Assembly (NCBI GenBank): GCA_963210315.1
Contig: OY723240.1
Coordinates: 2,108,001 to 2,172,000, forward strand
Source of the DNA: Rhynchopus euleeides
Lineage: Eukaryota > Euglenozoa > Diplonemea > Diplonemida > Diplonemidae
Length of the DNA stretch: 64,000 nucleotides
Direction: 5' to 3'
Each line of letters opens with the position of its first letter. The first letter of the stretch is position 1. The position numbers and the translations under genes are program-made. The notes under the pieces were generated by a model. The model saw nothing but the letters and a program-made list of their open reading frames with translations. It made no database searches and was not told where the DNA came from. Shown in pieces: positions 51,012 to 61,065 of the stretch.

Positions 51012-53393
51012 ATGGGTTGCCAGTTCAACATCCCGATCTTTGCGATGATCCTGGTGGCGACATTGGTGAGCACTGCAGCGTCGATGGGCGGCGGGCTGAT
51101 CCTCTACTTCGAAGGGCTCGAGTCGCTGGAGGACTCGATGTCGGATACAAGTGCGGGCGAGCTGCGGTCTTTGCGCGAAACCACACAGAATCTGCTCTCC
51201 AACGTTGAAGTAGGCATCGACTCGCTGCGCCGGTTTGTCTTTTCCACTGAACGCTTCAGACCGGGCTCGCTGTCCGCTGAGTGGGCAGATGCGGTTCGGG
51301 CTTACTCATACGCACAGGTGGCGGGCTCTGCGGGTGCCCTGTATGCAATCGGGATGTACGCGCCGCCACATGACTGGGCCGTCAACAACGGGTTTGCAGT
51401 GATATCGTACGAAGAGGCTCAGGGAAGGACGAGGACGGGGACGGGTGACATGAGAGTGGGAGAGGTGCACGAACAACTGCCCAAGAACCACACCATACTG
51501 ACGCCTGATGGTCAGCTGGCTAACGTGCTGGCACCCATATCTGCTCTGGATCCCAACACGGGGTACAAGGCAAAACACCTGTACAACCTCCCGGCTGGCT
51601 GGCTCTTCAACTTCCCAGACCCACGCCTCCCCAAAGACGACCCCCGCCAAGGCTCTCGCGTTTTCACGGAGCGCCCTGTGGCTAATTCCGTGATGTCCTA
51701 CTGGGATGAACCCATGCAGTGGAGGTCCTCAAAGGGTGTGACGTACTGGACCACTTACCTGCGTGCGATCTACATGCCCCCGCCGTTCCCGCACCCGCTG
51801 CACAGGTTTAAGGCTGTGTGCCTGACGCTGGGTATCGACTACGCAACATTCCAGCCGCCATTCGATGCTTACAAACAGGCGCACCCCGACACCGTGGTGC
51901 TGATGGCCGACAGGCAGACGGGCATTGTGCAAGCCTCCACCATCCTCCCGATGGTCCCCGACTGGTGCCAGGTGGGCGGGGGCTTCAGTGGGTACATCCC
52001 ACAGGGCTGTGTACTCAGGCTCGCCAACCTGTCGCAGGCTGTGCAGAGCGGGTTCCGGAAGAGTGGGGAGGAGCCGTTCGGCAGTTTCATGAAGGCAGAT
52101 CTGGACGGGGAGGACTACTTCATCCGGCGTTTGGATTTGGGTTTCCAGAACCTGGAGTTGGTGTGGATGCGCCCCACGTCGTCTGTGCAGGGCAAGGTGC
52201 AGGAGGCGCTGATGCTGCTGATCCTCTTCACTGTTCTGGTGATTTGCTTCGACGTCATCATCATGGTGATGGAGGTGATCTTTATTGCGATGCCGATGCG
52301 GCAGCTGTCGTCGGCAATCATGTCTGTCGGGGACATGGAGACGGGGGCAGCCAGAGGGGCGGTGGAGCGGTACGAGACACGCTGTGCAATGCTGTCAGAG
52401 ATGCGGGCCTTGACAGCCGGGATGATGAAGACCGTGCTGCGCCTGGAACAGTTCAGGACATTCATCCCCGATGCGTTGATGAGTGGTGCCGACGACAGCG
52501 AGCCCTCAGAGGGACCCTCCATACGGACCCCATCGTTCAGCCGTACTTTGTCGTTCTCGGCCGGCAAGGCATCTCACTCCGCACAGCAGGCCGCGGCCCG
52601 CCAGTCTCTGGACCTGCACATCCAGAACAGGGATGTGGGTCTGCTGTACGTCAATGCGGTGAACTGGTGGCAGGAGAGCTGCGCACAGGACGACAAGGGC
52701 AACCATCTGCTGGATCGGCACACAACCCTTGCGACAGCTGTGCTGGGGGCCGTGTCTTCTCACAACGGGACATTGGACACCTTCTCTGGCGATCGTTTCC
52801 TTGCGGGGTGGAACACAGCAAAGACCAAGGGGGACTACGCTGTGTGCGCTGCCGATACCGCATGGGCGCTGCGGTCTGCAGTGAAGGGCGTGAGACTGTC
52901 GTGTGCTGTGGTTTCCGGGCGTGCTTGGGTCGGCAACACAGGGACGCAGACGGTGCGCCGCTTCTCCGTGATGACCCCTCTGGTGCCGTGGGTGATGGAG
53001 CTGGAGGCATTTGCGAAGTGGCGCAACTACACGTGTGTCACAGACGGCACAGCTGCAATCCGTCTGGAGCATTCGTATGCCTGCCAGGTGGTGGACGCAC
53101 TCTTCTGCCGCAATAAAAAGGCCGCCATTCCTGTGCTGCAGCTGTTGGGTCAGATAGACATGGGTGCTGGAGAGTGGATGTACCAGCTTGAGGAGTCGGA
53201 GAAGAAGAACAAGAAGACGATGCAGATGAACGGGATTGCACGCGCTATCATCAACTCCCAGTGGGACACAGCACGCGAGTTGTCCGGCAAGGGGAATGTT
53301 GTGGATGCCCTGCCTGAGCCACTGGCGCAGAGCCTGAAGCATGAAGTCTTCGCTCCCCTCAAGATGCGTTTTGAACGTGACCTCGGCGACTAG
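51012..53393 (+). CDS. Two-pass receptor with degenerate class III cyclase domain
   Basis: 793 aa. A membrane segment at residues ~7-35 (PIFAMILVATLVSTAASMGG) and another at ~398-430 (LMLLILFTVLVICFDVIIMV) enclose a ~360-residue sensor region of Cache-like size. The intracellular part (about 539-683) has the class III cyclase outline: LYVNAVNWW, FSGDRFLAGWNTAK, AVVSGRAWVGNTGTQTVRRF. The first metal Asp is Asn, and the catalytic Asn/Arg segment is replaced (MTPLVPWVMELEAFAKW). A conserved tail (GAGEWMYQLEES) matches EEWMYELDAA in the protein at 14266. It is a paralogue, likely a signalling pseudocyclase. Confidence 0.83.
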   Translation: MGCQFNIPIFAMILVATLVSTAASMGGGLILYFEGLESLEDSMSDTSAGELRSLRETTQNLLSNVEVGIDSLRRFVFSTERFRPGSLSAEWADAVRAYSYAQVAGSAGALYAIGMYAPPHDWAVNNGFAVISYEEAQGRTRTGTGDMRVGEVHEQLPKNHTILTPDGQLANVLAPISALDPNTGYKAKHLYNLPAGWLFNFPDPRLPKDDPRQGSRVFTERPVANSVMSYWDEPMQWRSSKGVTYWTTYLRAIYMPPPFPHPLHRFKAVCLTLGIDYATFQPPFDAYKQAHPDTVVLMADRQTGIVQASTILPMVPDWCQVGGGFSGYIPQGCVLRLANLSQAVQSGFRKSGEEPFGSFMKADLDGEDYFIRRLDLGFQNLELVWMRPTSSVQGKVQEALMLLILFTVLVICFDVIIMVMEVIFIAMPMRQLSSAIMSVGDMETGAARGAVERYETRCAMLSEMRALTAGMMKTVLRLEQFRTFIPDALMSGADDSEPSEGPSIRTPSFSRTLSFSAGKASHSAQQAAARQSLDLHIQNRDVGLLYVNAVNWWQESCAQDDKGNHLLDRHTTLATAVLGAVSSHNGTLDTFSGDRFLAGWNTAKTKGDYAVCAADTAWALRSAVKGVRLSCAVVSGRAWVGNTGTQTVRRFSVMTPLVPWVMELEAFAKWRNYTCVTDGTAAIRLEHSYACQVVDALFCRNKKAAIPVLQLLGQIDMGAGEWMYQLEESEKKNKKTMQMNGIARAIINSQWDTARELSGKGNVVDALPEPLAQSLKHEVFAPLKMRFERDLGD

Positions 53394-54175
53394 TGTCTCT
53401 GAGATCTTTATGATTGGTTCACCGTCGGCGAAGCCTGTTGTCACGTAGAGTCTGTATCTGCCGTGTCTTCTCTGTGTAGCTCCCTCGCCAGGTTTCCACC
53501 TCCGCGAGTGATCGGCACAAGAGAGATTTACACACCACCCCCTTCACCAGGGAAGTAGGTTTGCAAAGTGTGTGTGGAAGCGTCAACGCATGAAACGAAG
53601 TATCAAGAAGTAGAGGAAGAGCAGCAGAGTTGAACTAACACTGTCCTCCGACAGTACCTACCACCCCCCGTGTATATGTCACCCCCTCCCGATTTTTTGT
53701 CCCTGTGGGGGGTGACATATCCACGGGGGGTGGCAGGTACCCAAGAATTGTCCCTCTCTTCCCCGCTTTGCCGCGCGTGCGGGATTCCCATTTTGGCATT
53801 TTTCTGTCACCCGCTACAACCTCGTTTGAGCACCGTAGGTGCGGAGTCGCGAGGTCGAGGAAGCGGGCGATCTGACATGCTGTGTGTGTTTTTCCTTATA
53901 CTACCAGTGGCCTACTTGCAATACGCAAGGTTGGAAGGGGGGGGGGGGGCTGAGGGGAAACACCGCACAACCCACAGCAGGATTTGCGTCTCTTTCGTTC
54001 CCTGCTCCAGCCCCCCTCCACACACGAACTGATACTACAAGGCAGACCTGGATGACCTGACCTCCCCCCCTCTCCCCAGGCCTCTGGCTAATTCGGGTCG
54101 AACGTTAAGTTTCTCCGTGCCGGGGGGGGGAGGGGGGGGGGGGCTACCCTACCCTACCCTACACGGCGCTGAAGT
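53394..54175. other. Intergenic repeat region
   Basis: No gene seen. Contains a family A repeat fragment (53570-53625), a long inverted repeat (53654-53740), G-runs at 53937-53948 and 54121-54143, and CTACCCTACCCTACCCTAC at 54144, a short CCCTA-type tract. Confidence 0.6.
53654..53740. repeat. Inverted repeat, 34-bp arms
   Basis: GTACCTACCACCCCCCGTGT...ATATGTCACCCC is matched by the reverse complement of 53706-53740 with about two mismatches, leaving an ~18-base loop around CCCGATTTTTTGTC. Could be a small inverted-repeat element. Confidence 0.8.
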
Positions 54176-54340
54176 AAATTACATTACAAGTGGTTTTACA
54201 TGTAAAATTACAAGTGAAAAATGGTTACAAGTGCCACTTGTAAAATTACAAGTACCACTTGTAAAATTACAAGTGCCACTTGTAACTTTTACAAGTGGTA
54301 CTTGTAATTTTACATGTAAATGACATGTGCCACTTGTCAT
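54176..54340. repeat. Array of ACAAGTG/CACTTGT palindromes
   Basis: Repeated palindromes such as ACAAGTGCCACTTGT and ACAAGTACCACTTGT, linked by AAAATT, with TTTTACATGTAAA near both ends, about 165 bases in all. The whole array is roughly self-complementary. The same words start the window at 1-60. Confidence 0.85.
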
Positions 54341-54509
54341 CTCCGCGGTTTCCTTCATACTCTACACTGTGATGGGGGGTTTTTTGGCAAGCGGAGTGGC
54401 AAGGAGGGGGGAGAAATGACCAGCAAACGGTGGGAGTGCAATGCAACAGCTGTCGAGATCGGATCGAGTGGACTGATTGCATTTTGTGCCGACGACGAGT
54501 CTCATTTTT

Positions 54510-54941
54510 TCAGACTGCAGGGTGTTCGTCCGACATGTGCCTATCCCTCAGTTCTTGTGAAGCAAACTCCTGCAGACACACAGGGCAGGTCGTGATGTCC
54601 AGCTCATCCTTGTGGACGTAGAGGGCGTGTTGGCTAAGTCCACTTCTGAACACCGTTTTCTCACACAAGGGGCAAGACACTCGACATTCACACTGCGCCC
54701 TCGGCCGGTGCTGTCCGTCGTAGTGGGCGTAGAGCCCGTAAACCCTATAGGGTTGGGGCCGCCGGGGTCCCAGATTTTTTGGTAATTTCCAGGTGTGGGT
54801 AGGGGGACCAGGCCTGGGCGGGGAACGAGCCCTTTTTCCAGGTTTTTTGGGTCGGGGAACCAGGTTTTTTCTAAGAATTTTTACAAGGGATTTTTTGCTC
54901 GCCCCCCCACAGTTTCCAGGCGCGTGCCCGTCAGGCGGGAC
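54510..54941 (-). pseudogene. C2H2 zinc-finger protein fragment
   Basis: On minus, an open stretch of about 143 codons ends at a TGA at 54510-54512 and has no Met after the upstream stop at 54942. It encodes a basic part (KKSLVKILRKNLVPRPKKPG) followed by two textbook C2H2 fingers: CPLCEKTVFRSGLSQHALYV with its final H, and CPVCLQEFASQELRDRHMSD with its final H. An H-x4-H half finger (AHYDGQH) precedes them. It may be a 3' exon, a gene whose start was lost, or part of a mobile element. It is the only protein-like region on the minus strand. Confidence 0.65.
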
Positions 54942-55549
54942 TTATTCTCTGATTTCTCTCCGCGTCATCATGTGACAGCTCTCGAGTGATGCCCAGAGAT
55001 GCTTGCGGCAGAGAGTGCCCCTCATGCGCGTTACAGCTGAAAATGAATGAGGATCATCTGGCACTCGTTCTCATCGGGGGTTGTGCTCCGCAGGGACTCA
55101 ATACACCTTGGCACTCTCGCAGAGCTGGACATGCCAGCAGCTGGAGGACAGTTACAAAGCTGCCACTCCCGACGCCACCCACCTGCTGGCCCCTTCAGGT
55201 CTGAAAGCCCAAAAGCTCCCGGGGATTTTTGCAGTGGTGCGCACCATATTCAGCGCAGTAGGGTGATCTCTCCAATTTTCCAAAACTGCTGGTCTACTGG
55301 TTTGGGGAACGGTCGTCGGCAGACCGTTGAAATGCCCGTGTTAGCAAGGCACACTCACGTTTCAGGTAGCGTGTCGCGTGTCACGCATGTCGCGAACGCG
55401 GCAAGTGTACCTCCCAGGTAGGGAAGCCCGACCTCCTGTCCGATGTCAGTCAGGCTTCGAAGAAGCGCTTCATGGATGCGGCGCTGACCTCCTACGCTGC
55501 ACTGTACCCGGAGAAGTGAGATAGATGGACGGGCACACGCTACCTGGGG
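54942..55549. other. Unassigned region
   Basis: No firm gene. A + strand frame from 54986 has a Cys pattern (CGRECPSCALQLKMNEDHLA) of unknown meaning and stops after 72 codons. It may be debris of the same element as the zinc-finger fragment. Confidence 0.35.
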
Positions 55550-55625
55550 GGTCTGGGGGGCGGTGCCCCCCAGCCGCCGGAGGCCACGGTCGCGAACATC
55601 TGTTCGTGTGGGCGTACAGATTCTG
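55550..55625 (+). repeat. GC-rich hairpin repeat copy
   Basis: GGTCTGGGGGGCGGTGCCCC, CCGCCGGAGGCCACGGTCGC and the GTACAGATTCTGTG tail match the copy at 29141. Only 100 bases separate it from the next copy at 55719. Confidence 0.75.
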
Positions 55626-55718
55626 TGCGAGTTGGCTGCGTCCTCAGAGGCGATTGGAGTGGTTGGACCCCGACTTGATGGGATTCGAAGGACTTAAGTA
55701 CGAGACGTACGCCACAGG

Positions 55719-55770
55719 GGGGTCTGGGGGGCGGAGCCCCCCAACCGCCGGAGGCCACGGTAGTGAACGT
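55719..55770 (+). repeat. GC-rich hairpin repeat copy
   Basis: GGTCTGGGGGGCGGAGCCCC and ACCGCCGGAGGCCACGGTAG; the TACAGATTCTG tail of the other copies is missing. Confidence 0.75.
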
Positions 55771-55903
55771 CTGGCTCTCCAGTTGGCCAGCAAGGCGAAC
55801 GGTACGTGGGACAGACTTCCCTCCATCCTTGTGCGCGCCCTGTCGACTGGGGAAAACTTAGAAAAAGTTTTTTCCTCTGCGAAACAACCTTAGAAAAAAA
55901 TTC

Positions 55904-56625
55904 CCCTAACCAGGGCATTAGTTTGGGCTGGTTATCCGGTTATGATAACCAGGATTTGGAGAAAACTGGTTATTTCAAAAAATAAAAAAAAGTCAAAAAT
56001 CTGGCTCGGAACCGGGGGTTTCCCTGACCAAGTAACCTGCTGCGCTAGCCCCACCAAGCAGCAATAGTACGACACGACCTGCATCTGTCATTCGGCGGCA
56101 GATGCAGGCCAAGATTGTACAGCCCCCTTCTGCGCCGTCCCTCACCGACGAAACCCAGGCCACGACGAAGGTGAGCCAGCATGCGACCCGGATTCGTGTG
56201 TGATCGACCCGTAACGTGCCGTAAGATTGCAACAGCCGGAATGCGGCCAACATCTGCAGCATTCTGCTGGAGCAGACAGAATCCCTGGGGACAGATTCTG
56301 GAACCGCGTCGTGTCCTTCGCCACTGACTGGTGCAACACCATGGGTGGTGGGAAACCCGGGGCGCAACTCCACGCGTGTAGATGGGTTATCCTCCTGGCA
56401 CCAGCGCGAATTGTGTGCTGTGTCTGACACCTCTCACAAACCCGGGGGAAGTAGAGACTATACATAACCTGGGGGTGGGGAGACAGATAATAGCACGCCG
56501 CGGTCACAACGGCGCAGGAGGCGCTCGGGCGCGAAGCGCCCGAGCGAAAATATTTGGTGGGTCATAACCAGGGTAACCAGGTTTCAGGCTCCGTCGGGAA
56601 GGTCAAACTAATGCCCTGCCCTAAC
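55904..56625. mobile_element. Short element with terminal inverted repeats (MITE-like)
   Basis: The left end (CAGGGCATTAGTTTG at 55911, then GGTTATCCGGTTATGATAAC) is mirrored at the right end (CAAACTAATGCCCTG at 56604 and TCATAACCAGGGTAACCAGG at 56562). Length is about 720 bases. CTTAGAAAAAAA-type tracts stand at both flanks (55889 and 56632), a possible target-site or end feature. No transposase is recognisable, so it would be non-autonomous. A perfect GC hairpin lies at 56522-56546. Confidence 0.65.
56522..56546 (+). other. GC hairpin
   Basis: Arms of 11 bases, CGCTCGGGCGC and GCGCCCGAGCG, with a GAA loop, inside the TIR element. Same plan as 28828-28860. Confidence 0.7.
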
Positions 56626-56723
56626 AAAATTCTTAGAAAAAAACTTTTTTCCCCTTACAAAAATTCTTAGAAAAAAAGTTCAGAATCCTGAAAGTGGGGA
56701 ACAAGCCCCCCAGTTAGGAACAG

Positions 56724-56800
56724 CCCTGAGGGGGACCTTTTCGAATTTTTTTTTCGAGGGGTGCCCATTTTGGCGATTTGGGCCCGATTTCGAGGGTTAC
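56724..56800 (+). repeat. Relative of the tRNA-Sec 3' flank at the array boundary
   Basis: CCCTGAGGGGGACCTTTTCG, a T9 run, GGGGTGCCCATTTTGG, ATTTGGGCCCGATTTCGAGG line up in order with CCTGCAGGGGGTACCTTTTC, T8, GGGGATGTCCCTATTTTGCA, GTTTGAGCCCGTTTTCGATG downstream of each tRNA-Sec copy. The TTAGGG-like array begins directly after it. Confidence 0.7.
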
Positions 56801-59800
56801 GGGTGACCCTAGACCCTACCCAACCCTAGGGTTAGGGTTGGGGTTGGGGTTAACCCCAGACCCTACCCTCACCCTAGGGTTAGGGTGAGGGTTAACCCTA
56901 CACCCTACCCAACCCTAGGGTTAGGGTTGGGGATAACCCTATACCCAACCCAACCCTACACCCAACCCTACCCTAGGGTTAGGGTTAGGGTTAACCCTAG
57001 ACCCTACCCTAGGGTTAGGGTTAGGGTTAACCCTAGACCCTACCCTAGGGTTAGGGTCAGGGTTAACCCTATACCCTACCCAACCCTAGGGTTAGGGTTG
57101 GGGATAACCCTACACCCAACCCTACCCTAGGGTTAGGGTTAGGGTTAGGGTTAACCCTAGACCCAACCCAACCCTAGGGTTAGGGTTAGGGTTAACCCTA
57201 GACCCTACCCTAGGGTTAGGGTCAGGGTTAACCCTATACCCGACCCAACCCTAGGGTTAGGGTTAACCCTAGACCCTGTAGGGTTAGGGTTAACCCTACA
57301 CCCTACCCAACCCTAGGGTTAGGGTTAGGGTTAACCCTAGACCCTACCCTAGGGTTAGGGTCAGGGTTAACCCTATACCCTACCCAACCCTAGGGTTAGG
57401 GTTAACCCTAGACCCTGTAGGGTTAGGGTTAACCCTACACCCAACCCTACCCTAGGGTTAGGGTTAGGGTTAACCCTAGACCCAACCCAACCCTAGGGTT
57501 AGGGTTAACCCAAGACCCAACCCTACCCTAGGGTTAGGGTTAACCCTACACCCAACCCTACCCTAGGGTTAGGGTTAGGGTTAACCCTAGACCCAACCCT
57601 ACCCGAGGGTTAGGGTTAACCCGACACCCTACCCAACCCTAGGGTTAGGGTTAACCCTAGACCCTACCCTAGGGTTAGGGTTAGGGTTAACCCTATACCC
57701 TACCCAACCCTAGGGTTAGGGTTAGGGTTAACCCTATACCCTACCCAACCCTAGGGTTAGGGTTAGGGTTAACCCTACACCCTACCCAACCCTAGGGTTA
57801 GGGTTAGGGTTAACCCTATACCCTACCCAACCCTAGGGTTAGGGTTAACCCTACACCCTACCCAACCCTAGGGTTAGGGTTAGGGTTAACCCTGTACCCT
57901 ACCCAACCCTAGGGTTAGGGCCTATACCCTACCCTCACCCTAGGGTTAGGGTTAACCCAAGACCCAACCCTACCCTAGGGTTAGGGTTAGGGTTAGGGTT
58001 AACCCTATACACAACCCAACCCTAGACCCAACCCTACCCTAGGGTTAGGGTTAACCCTACACCCAACCCTACCCTAGGGTTAGGGTTAGGGTTAACCCTA
58101 CACCCTACCCAACCCTAGGGTTAGGGTTAGGGTTAACCCTATACCCTACCCAACCCTAGGGTTAGGGTTAACCCTACACCCTACCCAACCCTAGGGTTAG
58201 GGTTAGGGTTAACCCTGTACCCTACCCAACCCTAGGGTTAGGGCCTATACCCTACCCTCACCCTAGGGTTAGGGTTAACCCAAGACCCAACCCTACCCTA
58301 GGGTTAGGGTTAGGGTTAGGGTTAACCCTATACACAACCCAACCCTAGACCCAACCCTACCCTAGGGTTAGGGTTAACCCTACACCCAACCCTACCCTAG
58401 GGTTAGGGTTAGGGTTAACCCTACACCCTACCCAACCCTAGGGTTAGGGTTAGGGTTAACCCTATACCCTACCCAACCCTAGGGTTAGGGTTAACCCTAG
58501 ACCCTACCCTAGGGTTAGGGTTAGGGTTAACCCTATACCCTACCCAACCCTAGGGTTAGGGTTAGGGTTAACCCTATACCCTACCCAACCCTAGGGTTAG
58601 GGTTAGGGTTAACCCTACACCCTACCCAACCCTAGGGTTAGGGTTAGGGTTAACCCTATACCCTACCCAACCCTAGGGTTAGGGTTAACCCTACACCCTA
58701 CCCAACCCTAGGGTTAGGGTTAGGGTTAACCCTGTACCCTACCCAACCCTAGGGTTAGGGCCTATACCCTACCCTCACCCTAGGGTTAGGGTTAACCCAA
58801 GACCCAACCCTACCCTAGGGTTAGGGTTAGGGTTAGGGTTAACCCTATACACAACCCAACCCTAGACCCAACCCTACCCTAGGGTTAGGGTTAACCCTAC
58901 ACCCAACCCTACCCTAGGGTTAGGGTTAGGGTTAACCCTACACCCTACCCAACCCTAGGGTTAGGGTTAGGGTTAACCCTATACCCTACCCAACCCTAGG
59001 GTTAGGGTTAACCCTACACCCTACCCAACCCTAGGGTTAGGGTTAGGGTTAACCCTGTACCCTACCCAACCCTAGGGTTAGGGCCTATACCCTACCCTCA
59101 CCCTAGGGTTAGGGTTAACCCAAGACCCAACCCTACCCTAGGGTTAGGGTTAGGGTTAACCCTATACACAACCCAACCCTAGGGTTAGGGTTAACCCTAT
59201 ACCCTGCCCAACCCGAGGGTTAGGGTTGGGGGTTAACCCAAGACCCTTCCCAACCCTAGGGTTAGGGTGAACCCTTGACCCTACCCTACCCTAGGGTGAG
59301 GGTCAGGGTAACGCTATACCCTACCCAACCCTAGGGTTACGGTTGGGGGTTAACCCAAGACCCTGCCCGACCCTAGGGTTAGGGTTCACCCTAGACCCAA
59401 CCCTACCCTAGGGTTCGGGTTAGGGTCAGGGTGAACCCTAGGCCCGACCCAACCCTCGGATCAGGGTTGGGGTTAACCCTATCCCCTACCCTAACCCTAG
59501 GGTAGGGTCGAGGGTGACCCCTAACCCTGACCCTAACCCCAGGGTTGGGTTGGGTCTAGGGTTAACCCCCAACCCTGACCCTAGGGTTGGGTAGGGTATC
59601 GGGTTAACCCTTACCCTAGTGTTGGGTCGGGTCAAGGGTAAACCCTGACCCTCACCCTCGGGTTGGGTTGGGTCTAGGGTCAACCCTAACCCTGACCCTA
59701 ACCCTAGGGTAGGGTGGGGTGTAGGGTTAACCCCCAACCCTAACCCGAGGGTTGGGTAGGGTATAGGGTTAGCCCTAACCCTAACCCTCTGGTAGGGTAG

Positions 59801-60504
59801 GTCTAGGGTTAACCCTAACCCTAGGGTTGGGTAGGGTCTGGGGTCAACCCTGACCCTAACCCTAGGGTTGGGTAGGGTCTAGGGTCAACCGTAACCCTAG
59901 CCCTAGGGTTGGGTAGGGTCTAGGGTCAACCCTGACCCTAACCCGAGGGTTGGGTAGGGTCAAGGGTTAACCCTAACCCTAACCCTAACCCTAGGGTAGG
60001 GTCTAGGGTTAACCCTAACCCTAGGGTTAGGGTAGGGTCTAGGGTCAACCCTAACCCTAACCCTAGGGTTGGGTAGGGTCCAGGGTTAACCCTAACCCTA
60101 GGGTTGGGTAGGGTCTAGGGTCAACCCTGACCCTAACCCTAGGGTTGGGTCAAGGGTTAACCCTAACCCTAACCCTAGGGTTAGGGTAGGGTCTAGGGTC
60201 AACCCTAACCCTAACCCTAGGGTTGGGTCAAGGGTTAACCCTAACCCTAACCCTAGGGTTGGGTAGGGTCCAGGGTTAACCCTAACCCTAGGGTTGGGTA
60301 GGGTCTAGGGTCAACCCTGACCCTAACCCGAGGGTTAGGGTAGGGTCTAGGGTCAACCCTGACCCTAACCCTAGGGTTGGGTAGGGTCTAGGGTCAACCC
60401 TGGCCCTGACCCCTGGGTTGGGTAGGGTCGTGTTGGGTCGGGTTATGGGTACCCAACCCTCACCCTAAGGTAGGGTTGGGTCGGGTTGTGGGTACCCCCG
60501 ACGT
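56801..60504. repeat. TTAGGG-like satellite array with orientation switch
   Basis: The array is made of short blocks of CCCTA or CCCAA units joined head to head with TTAGGG units (CCCTACCCAACCCTAGGGTT then AGGGTTAGGGTTAACCCT), so every repeat of about 40-60 bases is itself partly palindromic. Up to about 59200 the order is CCCTACCCAA then GGGTTAGGGTTA. From about 59500 the reverse complement prevails (AACCCTAACCCTAACCCTAG then GGTTGGGTAGGGTCTAGGGT). The centre (59200-59500) is the most degenerate. No gene. Confidence 0.9.
57630..59158. repeat. 840-bp higher-order duplication inside the array
   Basis: Landmarks such as GGGCCTATACCCTACCCTCA occur at 57918, 58241, 58758 and 59081: 840 bases separate each pair, and 323 bases lie within a pair. 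Sequence from about 57630 to 58318 is repeated essentially base for base at 58470-59158. Confidence 0.85.
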
Positions 60505-60540
60505 GCTGTAGGGTAGGGTAGGGTAGGGTAGGGTAGGGGC
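60505..60540 (+). repeat. Pure TAGGG tandem tract and C run
   Basis: Six to seven perfect TAGGG units followed by GGGGCCCCCCCCC end the array. The pentamer is purer than the mixed units before it. Confidence 0.8.
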
Positions 60541-60702
60541 CCCCCCCCAAGGCTGGCAGCAAATTTTTACTGCACTTTACTGCACTTTATTTTACTGCAT
60601 TTTACTGCATTTTATTGTATTTTATTTTCCGGATTTTTGGATAAAGTGCATGGTCCTTAGTGGTGCCTTGGGCTTTGCATACGTACAGCTGGGAGGACCA
60701 CT
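60541..60702. other. AT-rich tract after the array
   Basis: Contains several short tandem copies of TTTTACTGCA and TTTATTTTAC (60565-60630), then unique sequence. No gene seen. Confidence 0.5.
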
Positions 60703-61065
60703 ATGGACAGGCCAAATGCTGGAGTCACACCCACTTTACAGAGGTGCAGCCACGTCTGCAAGTTTGCGGACAGCCGCAAACCCGCAGAAGATGGCAAAAA
60801 GTACCGCTCCTGCACGGAGGTTCTCCTGAAGGTCACAGGGACGCACCAAGGCTCCGGCAGAGAATGCAGGCCGGGATGGATGTGCCCTGCCTATGTTGGG
60901 TCGGTGGGTTCGCAGGACCTGATCGGTGCGGCCTCCGCCTGGCTTCAGTCCTGCTTTGAGTGCTTTCAGTCCGCTCTGATGTCCAGCCTCCCCGAACGGG
61001 ATGGTGAAGAACCCGTACGCCAGAGCTCAGCTGTACAACGTCCGAGGAAGGTGGACTATTTTTAA
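60703..61065 (+). CDS. Uncertain small Cys-containing ORF
   Basis: 120 aa with Cys residues in the first half (CSHVCKFADSRKPAEDGKKY, CTEVLLKVTG, CRPGWMCPAY). There is no signal peptide or known domain. Its composition is more protein-like than other small frames nearby, but support is weak. Confidence 0.35.
   Translation: MDRPNAGVTPTLQRCSHVCKFADSRKPAEDGKKYRSCTEVLLKVTGTHQGSGRECRPGWMCPAYVGSVGSQDLIGAASAWLQSCFECFQSALMSSLPERDGEEPVRQSSAVQRPRKVDYF

Noticed and set aside
56801..60504. CRISPR array or true chromosome end
   Set aside because: No unique spacers; units are telomere-like and change orientation, and ordinary genes follow at 61 kb, so it is interstitial.
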